Position numbers and translations under genes: made by a program. A model generated the notes under the pieces. It worked only from the letters and a program-made list of their open reading frames with translations. It made no database searches and was not told the origin of the DNA. From Asanoa hainanensis (GTDB taxonomy: Bacteria > Actinomycetota > Actinomycetes > Mycobacteriales > Micromonosporaceae): DNA of 45,827 bases. Location: the NCBI RefSeq assembly GCF_900188485.1, contig NZ_FZPH01000034.1:1-45827 (forward strand), read 5' to 3'. Below are positions 32,350-40,618 of this stretch, in pieces. Every line of letters starts with the position of its first letter. Position 1 is the first letter of the stretch.

Positions 32350-32612
32350 GAGGCCTCCTCGTTGCCATGTCTGTCGCTGCGGTCGCAGCTTGTGCCAACC
32401 GAGGAGAAGCAGAAGGCCCCGGCGCATGCCAGGGCCCGCTCGACCGGTCGGCACGCAAAGGTGCACTGCCGGACGGGAGCCACGTAGGCTCGCCTTCCGG
32501 TGACCGGACCCGGCTCTCTGCGATCGAGGCTCGGGTGGGAGCAGGCGCTCCGCTTCACCGCCACCCGAATGCTTCACGCACACGGACGGCATGGTCGACG
32601 ACCACAAGGTTA
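32350..32612 (-). promoter_or_regulatory. infC leader with attenuator-like hairpin
   Basis: A roughly 250-nt leader is predicted from a TAACCT -10 box (32612-32607; weak -35 TTCGCG 18 bp upstream). At 32437-32414 the RNA can form a 10-bp stem GGGCCCUGGC/GCCGGGGCCU around an AUGC loop, followed by a pyrimidine-rich run (UCUGCUUCUCCUC), about 65 nt before the infC start. This looks like an intrinsic terminator/attenuator in front of the IF3-L35-L20 operon. What would relieve it is unknown. No gene is seen in this stretch. Confidence 0.5.
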
Positions 32613-32754
32613 CCAGGTCGGACGCGAACCCGCGAAAAGGGGCACCGACCCCATCGAGATCGGACGTCAGCCGCCAAACCGCCCGACGGTGTTGGCTTCG
32701 TGAAGTTTCGTGGCGGGTGGCGTGCAGAACGTCGTCGTGGGCGGTCGCCGGTCC

Positions 32755-32760
32755 TACGGT
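32755..32760 (+). promoter_or_regulatory. -10 box of a leaderless promoter
   Basis: TACGGT lies 7 bases before the GTG start at 32768, the spacing expected if transcription begins at the start codon. No canonical -35 is seen. Confidence 0.35.
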
Positions 32761-32767
32761 CCCGGTT

Positions 32768-33895
32768 GTGGAGACCGTCGACGTGCTGGTCGTGGGTGCG
32801 GGGCTGGCCGGGTTGCACACCGCCCGGCGGCTGGCGCTGGGTGGGCTGAGCGTGCTCCTGGTCGACCGGCGCTCGTCGCTGGCGACCGGCATCCGTACCA
32901 CCGGGATCTTCGTCCGCCGCACCCTCGACGACTTCGACCTGCCCGGCCGGCTCCTCGGTCCCGGGGTGCGCGAGGTGCTGATCTACCCACCGTCGCGCCG
33001 GACGCCGGTGCGGCTCGTCAGCGACCGCGACGAGTACCGGGTGGCCGACATGCCCGGCGTCTACGCGCACGCGCGGGCGGCGGCCGAGGCGGCCGGGGTC
33101 CGCGTCCGGCTGGGCAGCCGGTACATCGGTGTGGCGGCGGGCCTCGTGCGGTTCGCCGGAGCCGATCCCGTGGCCGCGCGCTTCGTGATCGGCGCCGACG
33201 GGGCCCGCTCCCGGGTGGCCCGCGACCTCGGCCTCGACGTCAACCGGCGGTTCATCGTCGGCGCCGAGCTCGTCCATCCGATCGCCCCGACCGGTCGCGC
33301 CCCGGTGTTCCACTGCGTGCTGGACCCGCGGGTGGCGCCGGGCTACCTGGGCTGGGTGATCGACGACGGCCGGCACGCCCACGTCGGCGTCGCGGGCTCG
33401 CCGGCCGCGATGCGGTCCGGCCTGCGCCACCTGCTCGACTCGTTCGCCGCCGACGCGCCTGGGCGGGCGGCGCCGACGGGCCCGATCGAGCGCCGCGGCG
33501 GGCCGATCCCGGTCGGCGGTGTGCTGCGCCGGCTGGCGTGCCCGGCCGGGCTGCTCGTCGGGGACGCGGCCGGCGACGTGTCGCCGCTGACCGCCGGCGG
33601 CCTGGACCCGTGCCTGCGGATGTCCGACCTCGCCGCCGCCGTCACCGCCGAGTTCCTGCGGACCGGGGACGAGGGCGTGCTGCGCGGGTACGACGGTGGC
33701 GCGCTGCGCGCCCGGTTCCGGGGCCGGCTGTTGCTCCGCCGCGCGTTCGCCGGGATCCGCTCGCCCCTGCTCGCCGAGGCAGCGGTCGCCTTCCTGCACA
33801 GCCCGGCCGGCCAAGCCGCCGCCGCCCGGATTTTGTTCGGCGACGGCTCCTTCCCGGACGTCAGTGTTCACCGCCCCACGCCGCTGCGGGCCTAG
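32768..33895 (+). CDS. FAD-dependent oxidoreductase, geranylgeranyl-reductase-like
   Basis: A 375-residue flavoprotein of the group that includes geranylgeranyl reductases and aromatic hydroxylases. It has [22 protein letters not shown] (FAD ADP-binding GxGxxG, residues 2-23), [20 protein letters not shown] (the GADG/R motif) and [20 protein letters not shown] (the GD motif contacting FAD ribityl), in the standard order. The substrate is not evident; isoprenoid or lipid reduction is possible. The GTG at 32768 is where homology starts, and the open frame to 32591 is not supported. It overlaps the next gene tail-to-tail at the stop codons (CTAG). Confidence 0.88.
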   Translation: METVDVLVVGAGLAGLHTARRLALGGLSVLLVDRRSSLATGIRTTGIFVRRTLDDFDLPGRLLGPGVREVLIYPPSRRTPVRLVSDRDEYRVADMPGVYAHARAAAEAAGVRVRLGSRYIGVAAGLVRFAGADPVAARFVIGADGARSRVARDLGLDVNRRFIVGAELVHPIAPTGRAPVFHCVLDPRVAPGYLGWVIDDGRHAHVGVAGSPAAMRSGLRHLLDSFAADAPGRAAPTGPIERRGGPIPVGGVLRRLACPAGLLVGDAAGDVSPLTAGGLDPCLRMSDLAAAVTAEFLRTGDEGVLRGYDGGALRARFRGRLLLRRAFAGIRSPLLAEAAVAFLHSPAGQAAAARILFGDGSFPDVSVHRPTPLRA

Positions 33896-35745
33896 GGTCG
33901 GTAGACCTCGGTGCCCGAGTGGCGGCGCTTGGCCGCGTACATGGCCGCGTCCGCGTCCCGGAGCAATGCCTCCACCGGTTTGTCCGTGCTCACCGCGACG
34001 CCGACACTGGCCGCCGGGTGCACGGTCTGCGCGCCGATCGTGACCGGCCGCGCGAGCGTGTCGACGATCCGCCGGGCGGTCGCCGCGGCGTCGGCCTCGG
34101 TCGTGTCGGCCAGGATGACGCTGAACTCGTCGCCGCCGAGGCGAGCCACCGTGTCGTCCGGGCGCACGCTGTGCCGGATCCGCTGCGCGACGATCCGCAG
34201 CAGCTCGTCGCCGGCCTGGTGGCCCAGCTGGTCGTTGACGTCCTTGAACTGGTCCAGGTCGAGCAGCAGCACCGCCCGCGAGCCGGCGTCGCGCAATGCC
34301 TCCGCGCGCTCGTTGAACAGCGCGCGGTTGGCCAGCCCGGTGAGCTGGTCGTGGCTCGCGTCGTGCCACAGCCGGTTCCGCAGGGTGACGGTGTCCGAGA
34401 CGTCGCGGATGTTGAGCACGACCCCCTCGACCGCCGGATCGTCGAGCCGGCCCGTCGCGATCACGTTCAGCCAGACCGAGGTGCCGTCGGAACGGCGGGC
34501 CTCGATCTCGTCGTCCTCCGTCGCCGACGACCCGGCGAGCATCGGGGCGAGCAGGGACCGCAGCCGCCCTGGGTCGACGGGATGCAGCGACTCGGATATG
34601 GGCCGGCCGACCGAGGCGGCCGGGTCGCGGCCGAGCACAGGATCCATGGCCGGCGTGGCGTAGGTGACCACCCCGTGGCGGTCGAGCACCACCGTGCAGT
34701 CCGAGGCGTGCTCGACCAGCGACCGGAACCAGCGCTCCCGGCTGCCGACCGTCTCGACGGTGCGGTCGAGCTGGCCGACCAGGCGGGCGTTCTCGACCAG
34801 CAGCAGGTCCTGGCGCAGGATGATCAAACCGGCGATCGCCACCGTGCCCATCGCGGTGCCCCAGCTGCGCGCCGTCAGACCCTCGTCGGACAGTTGGGCG
34901 ATCAGCAGGACCTGGGTGGTCGCCAGCGCGACCAACGGCGCGAACACCCGCACCCGCCGACCCTGCAGCACCGTCAGCGCGGCCGGGCCCAACCGCTCCA
35001 GGGCCGGCGCGGCCGCGAACAGCAGCGGTGGCACCAGCCGCAGCACCAGCACCAGCAGCCCGTCGTCCGCGTCCATGACCTGGGGGTTCAGGGCGCGTTC
35101 CAGGCCGTGCAGGGCTGCGCCGATGCCGATGACCACACCCGCCACGACCGCGAACGGTGCCATTCCCGTGACCAACAGCTGCGTCACCGCGAACGCCGAG
35201 CCCAGCAGGATGACGGCGCCGACAGCGGTCCAGACGACCTCTTCGGCCCCCTCGGCGCTGTTCTCGCCGGTCAGCGCGATGGTCCAGATGAAGACCCCGG
35301 CCGCCACCATGACCGTGCCCGCGTCGATCCACAGCTCGCGCCGCACCAGCCCGCCGTTGTAGGGCAGCCCGGTGAGCATGGCCGCCAGCAGCCAGGCCGA
35401 ACCGACGGTGAACAGGGCGGACGGCGCCGTCCAGGCCGTGCTCTGCAGACCCGGTGCGACGATCTCGTCGACCGTACGCAGCAGCGCGGCCACGAAATAT
35501 ATGACGCCGCTGACGGTGGCCGCCCGCCAGAACCGCCGCGAGCGGTGGGACCGGGTGCCGCTGGTGGACAGCCGCCAGGAGAGCACCGTGAACACGATGT
35601 AGAGCGCGGCCTGGGTCGACCACGACGCGATCGCCGGCGCGGGACCCACGAGGATCGCGATGGTCGCCCCGCCGAACATGATCAGGAGTGCCCAGAGCCA
35701 CGGCTCCGCCAGCAGCGCGCCGGCGGGGCCGCCTCGAGGCTTCAC
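33892..35745 (-). CDS. membrane-bound PAS-GGDEF diguanylate cyclase
   Basis: About 617 residues, predicted to make the second messenger c-di-GMP from GTP. The N-terminal ~330 residues hold roughly nine or ten transmembrane helices (WLWALLIMFGGATIAILVG, WSTQAALYIVFTVLSWRL, and others). A PAS domain (~350-460: WFRSLVEHASDCTVVLDRHG, NIRDVSD) follows, then a GGDEF domain (~475-617) with DQLTGLANRALF, LDLDQFKDVND, the intact signature GGDEF and an RPDD inhibitory I-site five residues before it. No EAL domain. The start is uncertain: GTG 35745 is used here, and a TTG at 35763 is the alternative. The unusual membrane part probably senses an unknown signal. Confidence 0.92.
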   Translation of the reverse strand: MKPRGGPAGALLAEPWLWALLIMFGGATIAILVGPAPAIASWSTQAALYIVFTVLSWRLSTSGTRSHRSRRFWRAATVSGVIYFVAALLRTVDEIVAPGLQSTAWTAPSALFTVGSAWLLAAMLTGLPYNGGLVRRELWIDAGTVMVAAGVFIWTIALTGENSAEGAEEVVWTAVGAVILLGSAFAVTQLLVTGMAPFAVVAGVVIGIGAALHGLERALNPQVMDADDGLLVLVLRLVPPLLFAAAPALERLGPAALTVLQGRRVRVFAPLVALATTQVLLIAQLSDEGLTARSWGTAMGTVAIAGLIILRQDLLLVENARLVGQLDRTVETVGSRERWFRSLVEHASDCTVVLDRHGVVTYATPAMDPVLGRDPAASVGRPISESLHPVDPGRLRSLLAPMLAGSSATEDDEIEARRSDGTSVWLNVIATGRLDDPAVEGVVLNIRDVSDTVTLRNRLWHDASHDQLTGLANRALFNERAEALRDAGSRAVLLLDLDQFKDVNDQLGHQAGDELLRIVAQRIRHSVRPDDTVARLGGDEFSVILADTTEADAAATARRIVDTLARPVTIGAQTVHPAASVGVAVSTDKPVEALLRDADAAMYAAKRRHSGTEVYRP

Positions 35746-35794
35746 CTGTTCGACCGCCGCCAAGCTCCCATAACACCATGCCTGCGGCGCGGCA

Positions 35795-36694
35795 TCAGGG
35801 GTGTACGCGGACCGATGCGAAGAATGTCCGGATCTCCTGGGCGATTCGCTCGACGTTTTCGGGCTTGCCGTCCTGGTTGGTGTTGCTGGGGTCGCTGGAC
35901 GCCCCGTGATCGAAGCCCGGGAACTCCACACGCCGGCTGTGCGGGAGGGTCGCCTCCAGCGCGTCGCGGGCCGGCTCGAGGAAGGCCAGCCCTTTGGACC
36001 CGCCCATCAGCAGCACCTCGGCGCGCAGGTCACGGAACGCGTCGACGGAGTCGGCCGCCTCGGCCAGGATCACGCCCTCGAAGTGGATTGTCGGGGCGAG
36101 CTTGCGCATGGTGATCGCGTCGGGGGCCGCAGCGCGGTCCTCCTTGTTCATCAGCATGGTGGTCAGGGCGGCCAGCAGCCGGCGCGGGAACACCTTGAAG
36201 ATCGGCGGCGCGAGGTCCAGGCCGTACATGCTGGTGATCATCGCGGCCGCCACGTCCCCGCAGGCAAGCTCGGCGTCGAACCGGGCCAGCCAGTCGGTGT
36301 GCTTGGTGCCATCGGTCAACAGCGCCGGCTCGTAGACGGCGACCTTCTGGATCGCCGGGATCCGGCGCGCGGCCTCCAGGGTGACGAGCCCGCCGGCGCT
36401 GACGCCGAACACCAGGTGCGCGCCGGCCGCCTCCACGACGGCGGCCAGGTCCTCGACCTCGGTCTGGATGCCGTGGTCGGGCCGGTGCGGGCCGGACAGG
36501 CCGCGACCGCGGCGGTCCGGCAGGTAGACGGTGAACTCGTCGGCGAGCGCGTTCGCCAGCAGCGTGTGGCTGCGGGCCGACTCCATGCTGCCGTGCAGCA
36601 GCACGACGGCCGGGCCGCGACCCGTCTTCCAGTAGCCGATGGTCGTGCCGTCGGCGGAGGTAACCGTTCCGGTGGTCATCTCGATCTCTGTCAT
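35795..36694 (-). CDS. alpha/beta hydrolase
   Basis: A 299-residue cytoplasmic hydrolase. The oxyanion region is VVLLHGSMESAR (30-41), the nucleophile elbow is GVSAGG with Ser99, and the catalytic histidine is probably in FPGFDHGASS near the C-terminus. The acidic residue usually found after strand 6 is not obvious at LLMGGSKGLAFL, so the third catalytic residue is uncertain. It may be an esterase or a lactone-type hydrolase; the substrate is unknown. It is divergent from a PadR regulator, and a perfect palindrome overlaps its probable -10 box (TAGATT, 36718-36713), so PadR control is likely. Confidence 0.88.
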   Translation of the reverse strand: MTEIEMTTGTVTSADGTTIGYWKTGRGPAVVLLHGSMESARSHTLLANALADEFTVYLPDRRGRGLSGPHRPDHGIQTEVEDLAAVVEAAGAHLVFGVSAGGLVTLEAARRIPAIQKVAVYEPALLTDGTKHTDWLARFDAELACGDVAAAMITSMYGLDLAPPIFKVFPRRLLAALTTMLMNKEDRAAAPDAITMRKLAPTIHFEGVILAEAADSVDAFRDLRAEVLLMGGSKGLAFLEPARDALEATLPHSRRVEFPGFDHGASSDPSNTNQDGKPENVERIAQEIRTFFASVRVHP

Positions 36695-36715
36695 GCCGAA
36701 ATAGTGGCACGGAAT

Positions 36716-36734
36716 CTAGTTGCAACGCAACTAG
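36716..36734. promoter_or_regulatory. palindromic operator between hydrolase and padR
   Basis: CTAGTTGC-AAC-GCAACTAG, a perfect inverted repeat with 8-bp arms and a 3-bp centre. It overlaps the -10 region of the minus-strand hydrolase and a TTGCAA that could be a -35 (16 bp before TAAACT at 36742-36747) for the plus-strand regulator gene. A binding site for the adjacent regulator is the simplest reading. Confidence 0.65.
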
Positions 36735-36767
36735 TCATTTGTAAACTGATAGCACTGCTACGCTGAG

Positions 36768-37379
36768 GTGGTGACTTCGACCTTTCGCCGTTCCCCACTG
36801 GCGCTCGCGATCCTGAGCCTGCTGGAAACCGGACCGATGCATCCGTACGCGATCCAGCGGTTGATCAAGCAATGGGGCAAGGACCAGGTGGTCAACGTCG
36901 GCCAGCGCGCGAGCCTCTACCGCATGATCGACCGGCTCGACGAGGCCGGCCTGATCACGACGACCGGCACGGACCGCGACGAGCGCTACCCGGAGCGCAC
37001 GACGTACGAGGTCACCGACGCGGGCCGCGCCGCCACCCGACAGTGGCTGGCCGAGATCGTCTCGACCCCACGCAACGAGTTCCCGGAGTTCCCGGCGGCC
37101 CTGTCGTTCCTGCTGATGCTCACCCCGGAGACCACGGCGGACCTGCTCGAACAGCGCCGCGCCCACCTGGCGGCCCGGCTGGCCGACCAGGACGCGAAGC
37201 TGGAGATCCCACTGCCCCGCATCATCGCGATCGAGGACGACTACACCCGCGCGCTGACCCGTGCGGAGCTGACCTGGGTCGAGACCACGCTGGCCGACCT
37301 ACGAGACGGCTCGTTCACCTGGAGCCACGAGGAACTGGCCCCGCTGGCCTCCGCGTCGATGAAGGCAGCGCAGGCCTAA
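36768..37379 (+). CDS. PadR-family transcriptional regulator
   Basis: A 203-residue two-domain PadR protein. The N-terminal winged helix is SPLALAILSLLETGPMHPYAIQRL with VGQRASLYRMIDRLDEAGLI and the wing RTTYEVTDAGRAATRQWL. The C-terminal ~90 residues are the helical dimerisation domain of the Vir_act_alpha_C type (ALSFLLMLTPETTADLLEQRRAHL). Start candidates are GTG 36768 and GTG 36771. TACGCT ends six bases before the latter, so a leaderless start is possible. It is divergent from an alpha/beta hydrolase with a palindrome between them, suggesting a simple substrate-responsive switch. It overlaps the downstream minus-strand gene by 4 bp at the stops. Confidence 0.9.
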   Translation: MVTSTFRRSPLALAILSLLETGPMHPYAIQRLIKQWGKDQVVNVGQRASLYRMIDRLDEAGLITTTGTDRDERYPERTTYEVTDAGRAATRQWLAEIVSTPRNEFPEFPAALSFLLMLTPETTADLLEQRRAHLAARLADQDAKLEIPLPRIIAIEDDYTRALTRAELTWVETTLADLRDGSFTWSHEELAPLASASMKAAQA

Positions 37380-37879
37380 GCCTGCTCGGCCGGGGCCTGC
37401 TCTGCGGCAGCCGGCTCGGCCGGGACAGCGGCCGCGGCCTGGTGTGCGGCCAGCAGTGCGCGTAGGGAGCGCACGGCGCCCAGGGCGTACTCCTTGTCGA
37501 CGACCTGTAGGGCGACGATCGTGATGAGCTCGTCGTCGTGCAGTTCCGCGCTCGCGAACGAGACGCCGCCGTCGAAGCGGATCGCCCGCACGACCTCCCA
37601 GGGGAGGTCGTACGAGCCGATCACGTTGCGGATCCGGATGCCGGCGGCGTCGGCCTCGACGCGCGGGCGCAGGAAGAGCAGGATGCCGGCGGCGAACGCG
37701 ATGCCGAGCCCGATCATCGCGGTCTGGTCACCGCGCTGGAAGACGGCGGTCGTGCTGTCGCCGGTCGAGCCGGTCAGGCCGAAGCTGACGGCCGTGAAGA
37801 CGACGACGACCGCGATGGCCGCGCCGATCGCGACCTTGCGCGCCCGCTGGGGGCGGAAGCTGACCGGTGCGCTGTCCAT
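37376..37879 (-). CDS. PH-like domain membrane protein
   Basis: A 167-residue protein with two hydrophobic segments (VAIGAAIAVVVVFTAVSFGL at ~16-35, and MIGLGIAFAAGILLFL at ~55-70). A bacterial PH-like domain follows (RPRVEADAAGIRIRNVIGSYDLPWEVVRAIRFDG in two parts, then FASAELHDDELITIVALQVVD), with an Ala/Pro/Glu tail at the end. Proteins of this kind often sit beside hisG/hisE in actinobacteria; no biochemical role is established that I know of. It starts 11 bp after the hisG stop and is probably cotranscribed with it. Confidence 0.8.
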   Translation of the reverse strand: MDSAPVSFRPQRARKVAIGAAIAVVVVFTAVSFGLTGSTGDSTTAVFQRGDQTAMIGLGIAFAAGILLFLRPRVEADAAGIRIRNVIGSYDLPWEVVRAIRFDGGVSFASAELHDDELITIVALQVVDKEYALGAVRSLRALLAAHQAAAAVPAEPAAAEQAPAEQA

Positions 37880-37890
37880 GGCAGCTCAAT

Positions 37891-38760
37891 CTACAGGCGG
37901 CAGTTGTGGATGCCGGTCACCAGGATGGCGCGGGCGCCCAGGTCGTACAGCTCATCCATGATCTTGTGCACGTCCGATCGCAGGACCATCGCCTGTACGG
38001 CCACCCAGCCCTCGCGGTGCAGCGGCGAGACCGTCGGCGACTCGATGCCCGGCGTCAGCATCGTCGCCTGCTCCAGCAGGTCGGCCCGGACGTCGTAGGC
38101 GAGCATCACGTAGCGGCGCGCGACCAGCACGCCCTGCAGGCGCCGGACGAGCTGGGCCACCGCCCCTGCCGCGACCGCGCCGCCGCGCCGGCCGTCGGTG
38201 GCCGGGTCGCGGCCGATCAGCAGCGCCGACGAGGTCAGGATCGGGTCGCCGATCACCGCCAGCCCGGCCTGCCGCAGCGTCGCGCCGGTCTCCACGACGT
38301 CGGCGACCACGTCGGCCACGCCGAGCCGGATGGCGTTCTCGACCGCGCCGTCGAGCCGGATCACGTCGGCCGCGATGCCGTTGTCGGTGAGGTAGCGGTT
38401 GACCACGCCGGGGAACGACGTGGCCACCCGGCGGCCGGCGATCTGGTCGACGGTCGTGATGGTCGACGGGTGCGCGGCGAACCGGAAGCTCGCGCCGGCG
38501 AAGTCGAGGTCGAGCAGCTCGTCGGCCGGACTGCCGGCGTCGACCAGCAGGTCGCGCCCGGTGATGCCGAGGTCGAGGTCGCCGGACCCGACGTAGGTGG
38601 CGATGTCACGCGGCCGCAGGTAGAAGAACTCGACGTCGTTGACCTCGTCGCGGCAGACCAGGTCGCGCTGGTCGGTGCGCTGGCGGTAGCCCGCCTCGCG
38701 CAGCATCTCGGCGGCGGGACTCGCGAGGGTGCCCTTGTTGGGCACGGCGATGCGCAGCAT
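37891..38760 (-). CDS. hisG: ATP phosphoribosyltransferase, long form
   Basis: First, feedback-controlled step of histidine synthesis (ATP + PRPP to phosphoribosyl-ATP). 289 residues, the long form with a C-terminal regulatory domain. LRIAVPNKGTLASPAAEMLREAGY opens the periplasmic-binding-like fold. DIATYVGSGDLDLGITGRDLL and RVATSFPGVVNRYL follow, with the PRPP-binding region in ADVVADVVETGATLRQAGL. The ACT-like regulatory domain covers ~215-289 (ATMLTPGIESPTVSPL). ATG 38760 has AGGAG ten bases upstream. It is downstream of hisE on the same strand. Confidence 0.97.
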   Translation of the reverse strand: MLRIAVPNKGTLASPAAEMLREAGYRQRTDQRDLVCRDEVNDVEFFYLRPRDIATYVGSGDLDLGITGRDLLVDAGSPADELLDLDFAGASFRFAAHPSTITTVDQIAGRRVATSFPGVVNRYLTDNGIAADVIRLDGAVENAIRLGVADVVADVVETGATLRQAGLAVIGDPILTSSALLIGRDPATDGRRGGAVAAGAVAQLVRRLQGVLVARRYVMLAYDVRADLLEQATMLTPGIESPTVSPLHREGWVAVQAMVLRSDVHKIMDELYDLGARAILVTGIHNCRL

Positions 38761-38810
38761 TTCGGGAAGACTCCTGTCGGAAGAAAGGTGTGCCGGTCCG
38801 TGAGCGGGGC

Positions 38811-39074
38811 TCACAGATGTCGGTACACGTCCTCCAACTTCAGGCCGCTGGCCAGCATCAGCACCTGGGTCTGGTAGAGCAGCTGCGAGATCTCCTCGGC
38901 GGCCCGCTCCGGACCCTCGTGCTCGGCGGCCATCCACGACTCGGCCGCCTCCTCGACGACCTTCTTGCCGATCGCGTGCACCCCGCGCTCGAGCGCGGCG
39001 ACGGTGCCCGAGCCCGGCGTGCCGGCCTCGGCCTTCGCCGACAGCTCGACGAAGAGCTCCTCGAACGTCTTCAC
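38811..39074 (-). CDS. hisE: phosphoribosyl-ATP pyrophosphatase
   Basis: Second step of histidine synthesis, an all-alpha NTP pyrophosphohydrolase of about 87 residues. [39 protein letters not shown] (metal-binding EEAAE) and [20 protein letters not shown] are the family pattern. GTG 39074 is preferred, because most homologues start M-K-T-F; an ATG at 39086 is also in frame. It is followed by hisG 50 bp downstream, the usual actinobacterial arrangement. Confidence 0.96.
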   Translation of the reverse strand: MKTFEELFVELSAKAEAGTPGSGTVAALERGVHAIGKKVVEEAAESWMAAEHEGPERAAEEISQLLYQTQVLMLASGLKLEDVYRHL

Positions 39075-39143
39075 GCAGCCATCCAACCAGGCAGCGCCGC
39101 CGAAGCCGAACCGACCTGGCCCCGTTCCACGCTGTGGTCGCCC

Positions 39144-40004
39144 CTACTCGACCACCACGGTGTGGTCGTCCGACACCCCGTCAACAGTCACGGTCAGCGT
39201 GTACGTGCCCGGCGGAAGCGAGAGTGTGAGTTGCGCCTCACGCTGCGCGGGGCTGCCCCCACGGAGGGTCAGATCCTGTCCCCGGGCGCCAGGAGTGACT
39301 TCCAGCCGCGCGGTCGACCCGAAACCCGCCACGTGTACGTCGACCCGTCCGCCCCGGACGACCTCGCCCTCCTGCGGGTTGATCAGCCAGACCGGCGCGA
39401 GGGTGTCCACAGCCGGCGCCCGGCGCAGCACGTCGCCGTCGCCGATCCGTACCCCCGGAAGACCGCTCGCGGCGGTCACAGTCCAGACCAGCTGCTGGGC
39501 AGCGATCGCGGACGGCGGGGTGGCACCGCCGAGGTCGACCGTGACCACCTCACCGGCGACGGTCACGCCGCGGACCGTCGTGCCGGCCGGCCACGCCGAC
39601 GCGTAGTCGGGGTCCAGCGGCGCCGTGCCGAACATCAGGGCGAGCGCGGAGCGCACGGCGTCGGACCCGGGCGCGACCCGGTGGAACTCGCGCACGAGCG
39701 CGTCGTCGCGGCTCGGACCGACGTAGTAGACGGCCAGCAGCGGCCCGGCCGCCGGCGTCGGAGTCGCGGCGGCGGTGGTGGTCGGGGCCCCGGGACGCGG
39801 CGGGTCCGGGTGTGGCGCGTCGGGCAGGACGAGGATCGTGACGGCCGCCGCCGTCGCCACAGCCAGGCCCGCGCCCCACGGGATCCAGCCCCGGCCGCGC
39901 CGCCGCCGGGTGCGGGCCCGGATCGCGGCGAGCGCGTCGGGCCGCACCTCCACCGTGGACGCCGCGGCCTCCAGCGCGCGCCGGATCGTCTCCTCGGGGG
40001 TCAT
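39144..40004 (-). CDS. membrane protein with GerMN and Gmad2-like domains, possible sigma-factor partner
   Basis: A 286-residue protein. The N-terminal ~40 residues are cytoplasmic (MTPEETIRRALEAAASTVEV). One transmembrane helix (PWGAGLAVATAAAVTILVL, ~42-60) and a Thr/Pro/Ala linker follow. A GerMN domain (~95-200; LLAVYYVGPSRDDALVREF, ALALMFGTAPLDPDY, VTVDLGGATPPSAIAAQQLVWTV in part) and a C-terminal Ig-like domain of the Gmad2 type (~200-286; INPQEGEVV, GTYTLTVTVDGVSDDH) complete it. Its ATG shares a base with the stop of the ECF sigma gene, so the two are coupled. The layout is that of an anti-sigma factor/sensor, but no zinc-binding anti-sigma motif is present; regulation of the sigma factor is inference. 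Confidence 0.78.
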   Translation of the reverse strand: MTPEETIRRALEAAASTVEVRPDALAAIRARTRRRRGRGWIPWGAGLAVATAAAVTILVLPDAPHPDPPRPGAPTTTAAATPTPAAGPLLAVYYVGPSRDDALVREFHRVAPGSDAVRSALALMFGTAPLDPDYASAWPAGTTVRGVTVAGEVVTVDLGGATPPSAIAAQQLVWTVTAASGLPGVRIGDGDVLRRAPAVDTLAPVWLINPQEGEVVRGGRVDVHVAGFGSTARLEVTPGARGQDLTLRGGSPAQREAQLTLSLPPGTYTLTVTVDGVSDDHTVVVE

Positions 40005-40522
40005 CACAGCCGCTCCAGGATCGGGCGCAGGGCGGCGACCGCCCGCGACGCGTGGCTCTTGACCGCACCGCGGCTGACCCCCATCGCCTCGGCGATCTCC
40101 GCCTCGGACAGGTCGACGTAGTAGCGCAGCACGATCGCCTCCCGCTGGCGGGTCGGCAGCCGGCGGATCGCGTCGACCACCGCGGCCTGGGTGAGCAGGT
40201 CGAGCGCACCGGCTTCGGCGCTGGGCACGTCCGGCGGCGGGCGGCTCGCGGCCAGGTGCGCGTCGACGACCCGGCGGTGCCGCAACGCCGACCGGCAGCC
40301 GTTGACCACGGTCATCCGCAGGTAGGCCAGGGCCTTGTCGGGTTCGCGGAGCTTGTGCCAGCGCGAGTGCAGCCGCACGTACGCGTCCTGCACGATCTCC
40401 TCGGCCAGGCCGCGTTCGTGCAGCAGCAGGCTGGCCAGCCGGACCATCTGGCGGTAGTGCGCGCCGAAGAGATGGGTGACCGCCTGGTCGGCGTCCCATT
40501 CGGTGGACGGTCGGTCGGCCAT
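40004..40522 (-). CDS. ECF RNA polymerase sigma factor, SigE family
   Basis: A 172-residue extracytoplasmic-function sigma factor. Region 2 spans ~15-80 (HYRQMVRLASLLLHERGLAEEIVQDAYVRLHSRW). Region 4 spans ~110-165, with LPTRQREAIVLRYYVDLSEAEIAEAMGVSRGAVKSHASRA (two overlapping parts) forming the helix-turn-helix. No C-terminal extension. ATG 40522 has GGAGG three bases upstream. It is coupled to the membrane GerMN protein downstream and divergent from an ABC transporter operon across 96 bp. No convincing ECF promoter was found in front of it. Confidence 0.93.
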   Translation of the reverse strand: MADRPSTEWDADQAVTHLFGAHYRQMVRLASLLLHERGLAEEIVQDAYVRLHSRWHKLREPDKALAYLRMTVVNGCRSALRHRRVVDAHLAASRPPPDVPSAEAGALDLLTQAAVVDAIRRLPTRQREAIVLRYYVDLSEAEIAEAMGVSRGAVKSHASRAVAALRPILERL

Positions 40523-40605
40523 GCCCCTCCGGGGACGTAGCGCCGTCTCGGTTCGCACGCGATGATGACGCACGACGGACCTACCTGGTTTACCGCCCGC
40601 GTCTC

Positions 40606-40611
40606 TAAGCT
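40606..40611 (+). promoter_or_regulatory. -10 box of a leaderless promoter, ABC operon
   Basis: TAAGCT lies 7 bases before the ATG at 40619; no ribosome-binding site lies between. Transcription probably starts at the A of the start codon. The -35 is not recognisable. Confidence 0.4.
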
Positions 40612-40618
40612 GTCCACC

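Noticed and set aside
32710-36114. An 1134-codon plus-strand open frame
   Set aside because: It runs out of frame through the oxidoreductase and antisense through the GGDEF gene. No domain, composition typical of shadow frames.
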